Below are positions 1 through 10,700 of a stretch of DNA of 13,694 nucleotides, in pieces. The first letter of the stretch is position 1; every line of letters begins with the position of its first letter. The position numbers and the translations under genes are program-made. The notes beneath the pieces were generated by a model. It had not been told where the DNA came from, ran no database searches, and saw only the letters and a list, made by a program, of their open reading frames with translations. Source of the DNA: Alectoria sarmentosa (Eukaryota > Ascomycota > Lecanoromycetes > Lecanorales > Parmeliaceae); assembly GCA_009733775.1 (NCBI GenBank), contig WOGZ01000582.1, positions 1-13,694 of the forward strand, read 5' to 3'.

Positions 1-1800
1 TTATCTTCGAGAAATCTTTTATAAATCTTTTATAAAAATTATAAAAGTCGATAAAGATCTATATTTGCTTTAAATTCGTAAATTGTGTTTAATCGACGAC
101 GATTTATATTTTAATTAAATTTATTTATAATTCATCGATAAATATTAAAAGATTTAAAAATTTGATCTTTTATATATAAAATTCGTATTTGAAAATATTC
201 ATTTATAAATTAATTTCTTATAATTTTTAAAAAATCAATTAAATATATTAAACGTGTTTTTTTTTGATTTTGCTATAAATAAAAATATCATTCAAATATA
301 TTTAATAAAAGTTATTTAGATATTCGAAAAAAATATCGTTTATGTATTGCTGATAAATAATAAAATTATTTGTTAATTCAAATAAAAGTACTCGATATTT
401 GTATATTTCAAAAAATGTGATAAATGTAATAAAATCCTCGCTATTTAAATGCATTCGAAACTTATTAAAAATAACGATAATGTTAAGTCGTATAAAATAC
501 TTACAATTTTATATTTTTATCAAAATCTTATTTATTAATGAAATAAAATATCGATTTCTTTTGATAATAACGTTTAGTTTTCGATAATTTACACAAAATT
601 ATAAACCTTCATTTAATTTCTCAGCAAATAAAATAAATAAGGCGAATAAAATATGATTAAATACGATAAATTCTTTCTTCAAATATTCATTCAAATACTT
701 TTTGATTTATTTAAATTTATAACCTAATAATAAATAGATTCGACTCTTAAATAATGCGTTTTTATTTATTCTTTTAACGAATTTTAATTTATAATTATTA
801 AAACGATATAAAGATAATATATTCGTTTATAATTTATCAAAAATATTTGCGTAATCATAATAATTTATAAGAAATTTATTAAACACATTTTATAAAATGA
901 GAATTTCAACATTATTAATTTGAGCGTTCTTCGATATATATAATTTATAACATTTTTTATATTTAATTTTAAAGTCGCATAAATATGATTTATTAATCGA
1001 TATTCGATTATCTCATTGCAATTGTGATATAATTTCGAAAGATTCATTAAAAATATCGTAAATTTTATTTATTATTAAAGAAAAAAGCTTGTTTTTTTTA
1101 TTTCGGGTTAAATGATAATAAATCGATATATTAATTTTAATAATATCGATGAAATTAAACTTCTTGATCATCTTTTTTTTAAATGTTTTAAATATTGATG
1201 TCGATTTTTTCTTATTTGAGGTGTCTTTGAAATGATTTATATCGAAATTATTTTCATTCGATTTATTTTCAATAATAGATTTAAAAGATCGTATAATAAT
1301 AATAAATAATGTTTTTAATAAAAATGATAAATTTTTAAATGTTGATATCTTATTATTATTATATTCACATCGTTTAAATATAAACAACATTTTATCTTTT
1401 AACATATCGAGTATAATTTCATATTTGTTCATTTATAATTTTTCGAGAATCAAATCGTATTGTTTTAATAAAGCGATAAAAATAAAGTAAGATTTTTTTT
1501 TATGATCGTGTATATTCAAAATAAATAAAAAGCAATGAGTGATAAATTATTTAAACAATCGCTTATTATAATCTCGTAATGATTTTGATTTAAAAAGAAA
1601 ATAAGACTCGATTTGTAAGCGTTTACATATTTCAAATACAATAATTTCATTAATAACGATATAAACTTCGATGCATTCGCAATTTATAAAAAAATTCGAA
1701 AATATCATTTATCGATTTTATAATAATAACGTAATTATCACTCGAAAGAAACGTCGTGCTAAAAAATCATTTAAAATATTCGTTAAACACACGTTTATAT
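1..1800 (-). pseudogene. pol: Element A pol (protease-RT region), RIP-like inactivated
   Basis: This was the polyprotein that matured and reverse-transcribed element A. One minus-strand frame can be followed from about 1800 to the window edge without a frameshift. The stretch 1432-1013 is still open for 139 codons, far longer than chance at this base composition. Between 1432 and 1 there are 17 in-frame stops (1015, 892, 829, 709, 601, 511, 304, 250 and others), mostly where Gln, Arg or Trp is expected. Recognisable blocks are: protease triad position 1684-1676 reading N-C-E; the end-of-protease LGKPW-type motif at 1447-1433 reading L-E-K-L-stop; RT entry KKYLNEYLKKEF near 703; the CVDYR-type motif at 595-581 as C-V-N-Y-R; the first catalytic Asp of the LDI motif changed to Asn (484-482); the FGLTNGPAT-type block at 382-356; YLDD at 298-287 reading Y-L-N-D; and NFYKRFIKDFSKI at 40-2. 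Every D-to-N, G-to-E and P-to-L change fits C:G to T:A. The upstream start is uncertain and overlaps the gag tail. Confidence 0.93.
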
Positions 1801-1827
1801 TACCTCTTATCGTGATTTTAAAAAAAA

Positions 1828-2190
1828 TTAATCTTTTTCCGAATCATTCAAAGAGTCTTTTAAATCATTGTCGTTATTATTCATTTTTATAATATGCACT
1901 TAAATAACTTTTTTGTTCGATTGAAAGTAATCACGTTTGATATATTTAACTTAATTGCAATTATAGCATATAAGTTTTTTAATATCGACTTCGACTTTAA
2001 CTTTGATAAATGAAATCGATATAATAAATTTTATAAGTGTTTTTATAATGCGAGTGATTCTCGTTATTATTGAGATAATTGATTTTTTTTGCTGAAAATG
2101 CAATTTTAAATATGAATGTTTTAAACTTTTTTTCGTATTCAACACGTTGAATATTATTTAATTTTCGTAAGTACTTTTTAACAAATGTCA
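1828..2190 (-). pseudogene. gag: Element A gag C-terminal part with degenerate zinc knuckle
   Basis: In a different minus-strand frame from pol, codons 1968-1927 read C-Y-N-C, four residues, Y, four residues, Y. This is exactly the spacing of a retroviral CX2CX4HX4C nucleocapsid knuckle, with His (CAT to TAT) and the last Cys (TGC to TAC) lost by C:G to T:A changes and one internal stop at 1953-1951. It is preceded by a basic stretch (about 2145-1975) and followed by an acidic tail (NDNDLKDSLNDSEKD) ending at a stop at 1830-1828. Gag would coat the RNA genome in the virus-like particle. Above about 2100 two frames are both partly open (2191-1997 and 2145-1951), so the true gag frame there is unclear. 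The knuckle assignment is good; the extent is tentative. Gag and pol appear to overlap in different frames around 1920-1800, which is inference. Confidence 0.72.
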
Positions 2191-2245
2191 ACTCGCTGAA
2201 ACCTTCATATGCGTCTCAATTTTTTCGTAAACCTTCACGGATTTT
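2185..2245. repeat. GC-richer patch with two 30-bp-spaced motif copies
   Basis: The 9-mer AAACCTTCA occurs at 2199-2207 and again at 2229-2237, and a third time near 603. CC and GG dinucleotides are rare elsewhere in the window, so this patch stands out as less eroded. It lies just upstream of the gag fossil, and on the minus strand a 30 bp spacing would equal a ten-residue protein period. Whether it is a coding repeat or a chance survivor is not known. Confidence 0.4.
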
Positions 2246-3802
2246 TAAACATAAGTGTCGTATTATATTATTTTTATCTTTATCGATAATTTAATCAAAT
2301 CGAATAAAGTCGACGTAAAATTTTATAAAAGATATAATATCTTGCTAAAGAGAGTTATATTATCGTTTAACATTGTTTTATCAATCAAAATCCTCGTGAA
2401 TATCGATTAAATTATTTATTATTTTTTTATAAAATTGATATGAGTTCGAATAATTTCTTAATCGACGTCTTATAATTTGTTTTGAAATCTTTTCTTTTAA
2501 TTTAAAAATGACATAAATTAATTTAAACTCAGCAGTAAAATATTAATCATAATTGATAATAAATTTATAATTTATTTTAAAAAATTAATCGTTTTATATA
2601 AGACTCTTTTCATTCGTAAAAATAAAAAGATTCGACAATTTGAAAGACTTATTCTTCTTCGATATAGGTCGATTTTTGAATTTATTATAAAAAAGTTCGT
2701 TTTTTGAATCCTTTTTTGAATTTTTTTTCAATAATTAAAATTTCATTATATTGATCTTTTATTTTAATTATGTTATTTGCTTTTATTAATTATAAATGAT
2801 ATTATTCGATTATTAAATTATAAGTTCAAATTTATATAAAATTTTAATAATCTCGTTTTTATCGATAATAATCTTATAAAAACGAAATGAAAATTCGCGA
2901 AAATCATTTCGTTTAAAACGAAATTGATTTAATATATTAAGAAATTTCTTAAATGCAACTTTCGTTTAATATAATAATTGCTTATTAATAAAAATATATT
3001 ATAAATTTGATTTATAATGCTGAGAAAGATTTTCAAAATCTTTAAATATAATTAAAATACGATGTGATTTGATTTTGTTTAAAAGATTTTAAATGTGATT
3101 TATTCTTTTTATTTCGATAAAGATCATCGATAAAAAAGAAAATAAAAGAGAAAAAAAAGAAGAAAAATTTAAATACTTCGAAAAATGTAATGTTAAAGAA
3201 TATTATAATAAAAAAAAATATTAACACTTCTCATTTAATATGTTTAATGATTTTCGTATAATAAAGAAATTTAATTTTAATATATAAAAAACAATAAAAG
3301 ATGCTATTTAATCGTTTGTTTATTTATTAAATTTCTATAAAAACAATATATTAATTGAATGACGTTTTTTCAATTTCGTTATTTATATAAAAAATATTTA
3401 TTATATCGTCGTCGATTTCGTGCGAGAAAACTTTATAATGCGAAATGAAAAAAAAAAACTTTGAAAGATTATAAAATCGTGATTTTTTATTCGATAATAA
3501 TGTCGTGAAAGATTTAAATATCTTTAATAATAATCTTTTAAACGATATAATCGATGTTATCTTAATTTGAATTATATAAAAATAATATATAATTATTTTT
3601 TTCGATTCGCTAATTAAACGAATTTTTTAATATTTTTTTTATATTCGTTATTATTAACGAGACGAATTACTATCTTAATATAAATTATTCGAATTTTAAT
3701 TATCGTAAATGATTTGATTTAGAAATATGATATTTTAATAGTTTTTATATTTTAATAAAGTCTTTATTAATACGATTTTTTAAATTCGTTAATTAATACG
3801 AA
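2191..3802. other. Unresolved AT-rich stretch upstream of element A gag
   Basis: No readable gene is present. By position it should hold the gag N-terminus, leader and perhaps the 5' LTR of element A. Minus-strand translation around 2400-2341 and 3227-3042 gives short protein-like runs but no recognisable motif. Positions 3128-3222 are a nearly pure purine tract on the plus strand, so the 61-codon frame over it is mainly Phe-rich low complexity. A perfect hairpin (2880-2914) is listed separately. Confidence 0.5.
2880..2914. repeat. Perfect 11-bp hairpin with palindromic loop
   Basis: AAACGAAATGA (2880-2890) is matched by its exact reverse complement TCATTTCGTTT (2904-2914). The 13-base loop contains the palindrome TTCGCGAA (2894-2901). 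It lies in non-coding sequence beside element A. Function is unknown, and it could be part of a leader or LTR. Confidence 0.7.
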
Positions 3803-4043
3803 TAAAATAAATGAAATGACTTAATTATAATATTAAAATCAATATAAAATTATATTATATAAATGTATTAAATAAGACAATTAAGTGAGAAGGAAGTATA
3901 TACATAAAAAAAAAAACATTTATATAAAAACAAATGTTTCTATCAAGTCACGCTAAGTTCAATCGAGTAATATTAAAAAAATGTAATATTAAAACAAAGT
4001 CGATTTTATTAAAAATGTAAAATACGCTCGTAATAGCAATAAA
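3803..4043 (+). repeat. Direct repeat DR1, copy 1 (less degraded)
   Basis: This aligns along its length with 5899-6111 in the same orientation, sharing among others the run TACGCTCGTAAT near the end and TATAAAATTATATTATATAA near the start. Copy 1 keeps more G and C. Where it has G or C and copy 2 differs, copy 2 almost always has A or T. A short inverted motif (AAACATTT ... AAATGTTT, about 3914-3939) lies inside. By size and position it could be an LTR fragment of element A, with copy 2 a solo copy, but no PBS or TG/CA termini could be fixed. Confidence 0.8.
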
Positions 4044-4847
4044 GAATTCTTTAAATCGATTTAAAAAAATTTCGATCGTTTAAAAATATAAAAAATGCGT
4101 CGTTAAATAAAAAAGAAAACGATAATCGAGATGAGAGAAAAAAACGCGTTTTAAGAGAACGAAAATCGATTAACTTAAAAAAACGACGATTATGAGAAAA
4201 AAAAGTTTATTTTAATTTTTTTAAAAGATTTTCCACGTTTTTTTAAAGCATTATTAATTAATTTTCTGATAATAATTAATGTTTCATCTCAATTATCGAC
4301 GAAGAAAAATTTATTTAAAAGACGACGTTTGTACGCGTTAATAAAGATTTTAAAAAATGCTAAAAAGCGATTATAATATCGAATTCATTTAATTACACGT
4401 TTTAAAAAAAAAATCGATAGCGAATATATTTATTTAATGATCGATTAATATATTAATAAAAAAATAATGATTACACGCGACTTAATTGATAAACAATCAA
4501 AATAAAATAGAATTTAACGGCTTCGAATAAGCGTTATGCAACTTTAAGATCGATATTTAAATGTTTTTTTATATCGTTAATAATAAGTCGATGAACATTA
4601 TTTTTACATTATTAAAAAACGTAAATAAAGTATTACAATTTACGAAATTATAAAGAAATTATATATTGAAAAAAATAGAAGATATAAAGTGTAAGATTTT
4701 TATATACAAATTTTTAATAAAAGTGTTTAAAATTTTTAAACGTCGTTACTCGAGCGCTATTCGAAATAAAAAAATTACTTATTTTTTTAATTGACTGCAT
4801 ATACAAATTTAAGATATTTGAACTTAATTTTACATTATTTCTTTATA
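4044..4847. other. No recognisable feature; AT-rich spacer
   Basis: Nothing codes here in any frame that I can recognise. The stretch 4044-4400 has somewhat more CpG and mixed sequence than what follows, and the G:C content falls towards 4800. It is probably decayed repeat sequence of unknown type. Confidence 0.5.
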
Positions 4848-4955
4848 TATATTAATTTATTTAATAACTTATTTATTTAAATTTATAATTACGTTTATAA
4901 ATTTCGCAATTATTTAATTATTACGTAATTTCATTAAAAAAGCCTTGTTATTTTA
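4848..4955 (+). repeat. Fragment of the ~700 bp IR1 repeat (outer end)
   Basis: This stretch aligns with the outer ~110 bp of the right IR1 copy (about 13185-13293) in the same orientation, and with the reverse complement of 6450-6560. Shared blocks include ATTTAATAACTTAT, TTACGTTTATAAATTTCG and the end CCTTGTTATTTTATA. All three copies lose similarity just after that last block, which marks a true element boundary. The rest of the ~700 bp unit is missing here. Confidence 0.8.
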
Positions 4956-5755
4956 TATTATTAATTAACTTTTTAAAACTTTCTTTATTATTAAATAAAA
5001 CAATTTTTTTAAATACTTATCTCGATAAATGAAATAATAATAAAATATAGACGACGAATTTTATAATCGACGAAAAATAAATATATTTTTATTAGAAATG
5101 ATTATTAATAAAAAAAATATGAATAAAAAATAAAAATAATTATTTTACGATTAACGAAATTAAGTAAAGAAATAAGAAAAGTTATTTTAAAAATGTCGTT
5201 AAAAGATTATATAAATTTTTAATATAATATTTTTAATGTATAAAAACAATTTTTATTAATGTAAAATAAAGTTTTAATATATAAAAAAAGATTTTATTAA
5301 TATAAAATAAACTTTTAATAATATTAAATGTAAGTTTAATGTTATTATTAAATATTAAAATTCTCGAAAAAAAACTTTTATTATAACAAAAATTAAGTAA
5401 AAAGTTAAAAAAAAATATATATATATAAATTATATGTGTAATAATTCTTTCTAAAAAAGCTATCGAGAGTTTTTTTTATATAATATATAAATGTTAAAAT
5501 AATAAATGTTAAAACGTTATTATATTTATTTATATTCGTAATATAATTATATATGTTTAATAAATAAAAAAAATCGCGTAAAAATAGTTTTTAAATAAAG
5601 ATATAAAAAAGAAAAACGTTTTAATTTAAAATTATATATTTTCTTAATTAAACACAATATAATTAATTTTGAAAAAAATTAAATTTAATATATTATATTA
5701 TCTTTTAAACGCGTATTTATATATATTTTATTAAAAATTACTAATTTTAAATTAC
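4956..5755. other. No recognisable feature; near-pure AT sequence
   Basis: This is one of the most AT-rich parts of the window, with short AT microsatellite runs (for example about 5419-5428) and repeated AATAT/TTTAAT words. No coding frame or known repeat was recognised. Confidence 0.5.
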
Positions 5756-5885
5756 GTAGCGAAATAAAATATTTCGACGAGGTTTTAAAATAAAACGAGA
5801 TTGACATGAAATTTCGAAATAAGAGAATTTAAAAATCTTATCTCGTTTCGAAATCTCGTCGAAATATCGAAATGTATTTCGTTAC
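5756..5885. repeat. 130-bp imperfect hairpin, MITE-like
   Basis: The two halves are imperfect reverse complements. GTAGCGAAATA at the left end pairs with TATTTCGTTAC at the right end, and ATATTTCGACGAG (5769-5781) pairs with CTCGTCGAAATAT (5835-5847), with further pairing inward through AAACGAGAT. The loop is roughly 30 bases. CpG content is high compared with the flanks. It sits 14 bp before DR1 copy 2 but has no counterpart before copy 1. It could be a miniature foldback element or a structured part of a larger repeat. Confidence 0.8.
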
Positions 5886-5898
5886 TTTATTATATTTA

Positions 5899-6111
5899 TA
5901 AAATAAATATAACGTAATAATTATTAATATTAATATAAAATTATATTATATAAGTGTATTAAATAAAATAATTAAGTAAGAAAAAAAATTTATATAAGTG
6001 TAAATGTTTTTATTAAAACACGTTAAATTTAATTAAATAATATTAAAAATATATAATATTAAAAAACTTAATATTATTAAAAATATAAAATACGCTCGTA
6101 ATAATAAAAAA
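5899..6111 (+). repeat. Direct repeat DR1, copy 2 (more degraded)
   Basis: Same-strand partner of 3803-4043. Relative to copy 1 it has about 30 bp less sequence, and the substitutions run from C or G in copy 1 to T or A here: for example AAGACAATT to AAAATAATT, CACGCTAAG to CACGTTAAA, TAGCAAT to TAATAAT. The CpGs in TACGCTCGTAAT are kept. This copy is the best in-window evidence for directional cytosine mutation. Confidence 0.8.
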
Positions 6112-6449
6112 CTATTATATATAATTATATTTTATAATCTTTTAATTTTTTAATATAATATTATAATATATTATAATTTTTTTTAATAAATCGTGAATAA
6201 ATTAAAAATTTCGTATAATTTTATCGTTAACTTTTCGGAATAATATTTATACGTTAATGTATTTTATATATTAATTTTTTTCTTTAAAATTATATCGTAA
6301 AGATATCGTAAAATCGTAAAATATTATAAATAAAATTTTATAATAAAAATTTTAACGTTTTATATATAACGTAACAATTTTAAATTAAAAATAATACGAA
6401 ATATATTAAAATATCGCGCGATATAATATAAATAATTAATTAAAATGTG
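6112..6449. other. No recognisable feature; AT-rich flank of IR1
   Basis: No coding frame, RNA gene or repeat partner was recognised. A short CpG palindrome (TATCGCGCGATA, 6412-6423) lies close to the boundary of the IR1 left copy. Confidence 0.45.
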
Positions 6450-7150
6450 AGATAACAAGATTTCTTTTCAATAAAGCTACGTAATAATTAAGTAATTATG
6501 AGATTTATAAACGTAATAACGAATTTTAATCGATAAATTATTAAATAAATTAATAGCTAAAAAAGAAAAAAGAAAAAAGAAAAAAAGAAAATTGTGAATA
6601 TTTAAGACTTTTATTAAGCGTGTTAAAGACGCACTTTAATTGCGTAACACGCAATTTAAATAAACGATTTAAACGAACTTTATTAAGTTGTTTTAAATAT
6701 TTTCGCTTTTATAATTACTTTCTCTTTTAAAAAGTTTAATTTTAAATTTTAATATATTTGCGTATTGCAATTAAATGCTTATAAACTTATTATATTTATT
6801 TATATTATTAATCATTAATTAAACGTAATTCAAATTAACGTTTATTATTTTGATGCACGTAAATTACTTATCGTAAGTTTTTATAAATACATTAATATGT
6901 TTATATATTAAAATCGCGATAACGTAATTATAAATATTATTATCTTAATTAATAAAGCGCGAGCATTTTATAATTGTGTTATAATGCGTTATTATCGCTA
7001 TTGCGAAATGCTATTATCTTTATTAATTATTATAATTTTATTATTATTATTATTAAAAAATCGCGTTAATAAATTTAAAGTCTCATTTTTATTTTAACTT
7101 TTTAATAATAATAACATTAACATTAACATTAATGTTAATAAGTAAATGTT
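6450..7150 (+). repeat. IR1 left copy, ~700-bp repeat
   Basis: This is the reverse-complement partner of 12600-13291 along the whole ~700 bp, with differences that are mainly C/T and G/A. Landmarks are a purine tract (6559-6590, opposite the T20 run 13161-13180), a perfect hairpin AATTGCGT-AAC-ACGCAATT (6638-6656) kept in the other copy, GCGTATTGCAATTAAATGC near 6760, and ACATTA repeats near 7112-7136. The outer end begins TGTGAGATAACAAG (6446-6459), which would suit an LTR starting with TG. No coding content was seen. It could be an LTR or solo LTR of a third family or a long-TIR element. Upstream of element B it does not have the expected direct copy downstream, so it is not obviously element B's own LTR. 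Confidence 0.88.
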
Positions 7151-7799
7151 AAATAAAGAATTTTTTTTATTAAAATTAAATGTTGAGATTATTAATATTA
7201 ATAAAAGAGATATTTTAAAAAATTATTTAATTATTTAAATTATTCTATAAGCAATAAAATACGCAATTGAATTTTTAATAAAAAAAATAAAGTTTAATAT
7301 TTATCGTTATAACATTAAACACGTTATTTATTAAATAACGATTTCGCTTTTTAATATTAAAAAGCGAAATTATTACATTAAATAACAAGCGTGAAATAAT
7401 TATTTTGATAAACATCGATAATGAAAAAATCTTTATATCATAATTCTTTATTAAAAAAACGTAAATTTCTAAATTTAAATACGTGTTAATAATGATGCGT
7501 GTTATTAATAGTTATCGCATATTTTTATATAAAATGTATAATTTAATATTTGATTTCGTAAATAATCGAGATAAAAAGTAAAAGTAAATCTTAAAAACGT
7601 ATATATAAATATACGAAAATACGATCTTATTTTGAATTTTTTTTGAATTTATAATATTAATTTTAACATTTATTAACATAAGCAATTTTAAATTTATCGC
7701 GATTTTTTTATAAATAATAAAAAGCAAGCAAATATCGTAATAATAAATATAAATTTATTTATATCGTTAAATAATACAATAATTGCGTATAATATAAAA
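7151..7799. other. Unreadable stretch between IR1 and element B pol
   Basis: By position this should carry gag and protease of element B, but 650 bp is too short for both and no zinc knuckle or protease triad could be read. Element B is therefore probably truncated at its 5' side, perhaps by the IR1 repeat. A 71-codon minus-strand frame over 7727-7512 has no recognisable motif and is treated as chance. Confidence 0.5.
7322..7370. repeat. Two adjacent palindromes
   Basis: CGTTATTT-ATT-AAATAACG (7322-7340) is followed directly by an exact 30-bp palindrome at 7341-7370 (half-site ATTTCGCTTTTTAAT). Such a perfect palindrome is notable in sequence where other repeats are heavily diverged. Function is unknown. 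Confidence 0.75.
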
Positions 7800-10700
7800 T
7801 AAATATATATCGCAATTTTATATCAAATTTTATTTAAAAATAATGAGAATAATTATAATAAAATTATACGATATAATATCACGTAATTAAATAATTTTAA
7901 CGTATTTAAACAATTTAAAAATTTATTAAAAGTTTTATTAAAAAAATTATTTGATAATTTTAACACGTACGATCAAATCGAGCATTTTATAAATTTATAA
8001 TTTAATAAATTATTTAAAAATGATTGAATTTATAATATATTATATAATAAATTTATAATAATAAAAAATTATTTGAATAATACGTTTAAAAAGAAATAAA
8101 TTTAATTTTCAAATAATTAAATTAACTCGTCGATATTATTATTAAATAAATAAATAATTCGTTACGATTATATATTAATTATAAAAAATTTAATAAAATA
8201 ATTGTTTATTATCGTTATTTTTAAATTTTTTAAAAAGATTCGCATATGCGAAATATTTTATTAAAATTAATATTCGTAATGCGTATTATAAAATATGAAT
8301 TTAAAAGAATAATAAATGAAAAATCGTTTTTCGAACTCGTTATAATTAATTTAAATATTAAATAATGTTTTTTAATTTCGTAAATGCTTTCGTAATCTTT
8401 TAAATATATATAAATAAAACATTTAAATCGTATATCGACGTTTTTTACGTGATATATTTAAATAATGTGTTAAGTTATTTTGAAATAAAAGATTTATATT
8501 AATAAGATATGTGAATAATATTACGTGCGTTATTAAAATATCGATTTTATACGATATTATCGAAATGCGTTTTTAATCGTAACGAGATTATTTTTTGAGA
8601 TTTATTATAAATTAATATAATATTTAAATGAAATTAGCGCGCATTAAAATTATTATTAAATAATCGAAATCGAAATTTATTAAAAATATATTAATCTTTT
8701 TAAGATTTATAAATTTTTATCGTCGATTCGTGAAAGGATTTTCGTAAATAATTATATTTTTAATTAATGTCACGCGAGAAACAAAAAAAAGCGAAATTAA
8801 ATTATTTTTTATATTTATTAAAAAAGCACGCGAGGCTTTTAAGACTCTTAAACGAATATTTATTATAACATTTTTTTTTTAATATTACAATTAAAAAACA
8901 TCGCTTATTACGAAAATTAATGTTTTTAAAATAAATATAAATAATATATTTAATTAATTAATTAAAAACGAATAATAATATTTTATTACGTTTTTTAATT
9001 ATAAATTTAAAAGAATTAAATCTCATTAAAATATATATAATAAAAAATTATATACGATTATATTAAATTTCAAAAATTGAAAACATTATTTATAATTTTT
9101 TTTTTATTCGTATAATTTTAAATTATAATAATTTACGTTATTTTATAATAATAAAGAAATTTAATGCGAAATAACTTTATTAAATTAAAAAATTAATTAT
9201 ATTTAATTTTATAATCGAATATCGTAAAAATAAATTCAATTTTACGAATACGTTATTAATAAAATTTAATATTGTTAAATTGAATAATAACGAAAATAAT
9301 AATAATAATTTTTATTTTATTTTATAAAACAAGCTTCGCAATTAAAAATAATAATTTAATTTATAAAAATGTGATAACGTATTTATTATAATTAAATTCG
9401 TAACATTAATAAAACAATTTAACGATATTATCATCGCAAATTTTTTTATAAATTTAAATAAAGAAATATTCGATAAATAAATACGCATTTTAAATATTAC
9501 GATATTATTTCGATTTTTAATTTATTAAATTTTGAAATCGAAAAGATTTTATTTAAAATTACGAGAATTAATAATTGTATAATTATTTAAATTATAACAT
9601 AAAAACACTTTTATTACGAATAAAAAATAACATTAAAAATACATTATTAAATAAAATAAATTTTCGAAATGAAAAGTCGATGAAAAAAAGTTGTTACGTC
9701 GTGATTTCGTAATTTATATTTTTAACGATTTTATTACGAAGAAAAAGATTTTTTATTTAAATTATAATAATTTTAATATTAAATACTTTTCTCGCAAGCG
9801 TATTAAAAAAAATTAATTAAATATTATTAAATGTATATAATAAATAATATAATAAATTATATTCGCATTTATTTTAATTGTTAAAAAATGCGAATTTATT
9901 ATTATAAGTTTTATAACGAATTAATATTAATATTATTATATAACGTGAATTTATTTCACATTATAATATTAAATTTTATTATAAATTTATTATTTGCGAA
10001 AAATTTATATATTAATAAAATTTACGATTTTATTTTAATTTTAATAAATAAGTTAATAAAACACGTAAAATATATAACGATTATAAAAAATTTATAAATT
10101 AATAAACTTATTAACATTATATAATAAAAATTTATATTATTATAAAATATAATGCGTAACTTGATTTCGAATTAAAATTTATTATTTATAAACAAATTTT
10201 AAATAACGTTATATTAACATTTAAATGCGAAACGTAAATTTAATATTACGTTTTATTTTTAATTAAATAATTAAAATGATGAATAAAATCAAGTTTTTAA
10301 ATATTATTTACGAGTTTATTATAATTATAAATAAAACAATTAATTTAAAATCTTATTAATAATTACATTTATATATAATAATAATACATATATAAATATT
10401 AATAAAATTTTATAAAAATTGTTAATAAAATATATAATAAATTTAAAAAATGTTTTTGAAAATAAAATTAAAAAAAAAAAACATTATTTATTATAAAGCG
10501 AATAAAAGAATTGCGAAATATAAAATCGCATTTAAAAGAATTGTAAAAGCGAATGTTAAAATAATAAGTAAAGTATTATAATATTTATTATTATATTATA
10601 ATCTTTTAAAAAAAAAATTACGAAACTTAAATATACGCATTTTGCGATTAAGAAAAAATTTGATTATAAACAATTTAAATCTTTCAAAATGTTAAAGAAA

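Larger units (their letters stand above)
1..2190 (-). mobile_element. Element A: decayed Ty3/gypsy LTR retrotransposon, partial
   Basis: Minus-strand reading shows, in the order expected for a Ty3/gypsy element, a gag tail with a CCHC zinc knuckle (about 1968-1927), a protease end (about 1684-1433), a linker, and a reverse transcriptase (about 706-250), with the post-RT region running off the left edge. RNase H, integrase and one LTR would lie outside the window at lower coordinates. The upstream end of the element is not resolved. Gag N-terminus, leader and the other LTR should lie above 2190, and the repeat at 3803-4043 is a weak LTR candidate. The order PR-RT is seen; the gypsy rather than copia assignment rests on the RT motif style. 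The element is dead. Confidence 0.9.

Noticed and set aside
865..1047. Minus-strand open frame of 60 codons
   Set aside because: It lies in a different frame from the continuous pol A frame, which covers the same bases with recognisable sequence.
1671..1892. Plus-strand open frame of 73 codons with a basic stretch
   Set aside because: It is antisense to the element A pol/gag junction, whose minus-strand translation carries recognisable motifs. A frame of this length is expected about once by chance in the window.
3042..3227. Phe-rich minus-strand open frame
   Set aside because: Driven by the purine tract at 3128-3222. It could be gag N-terminus of element A, but has no motif to support that.
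8822..8851. Rho-independent-type terminator
   Set aside because: It lies inside the element B pol frame, where its bases encode the expected post-RT residues.
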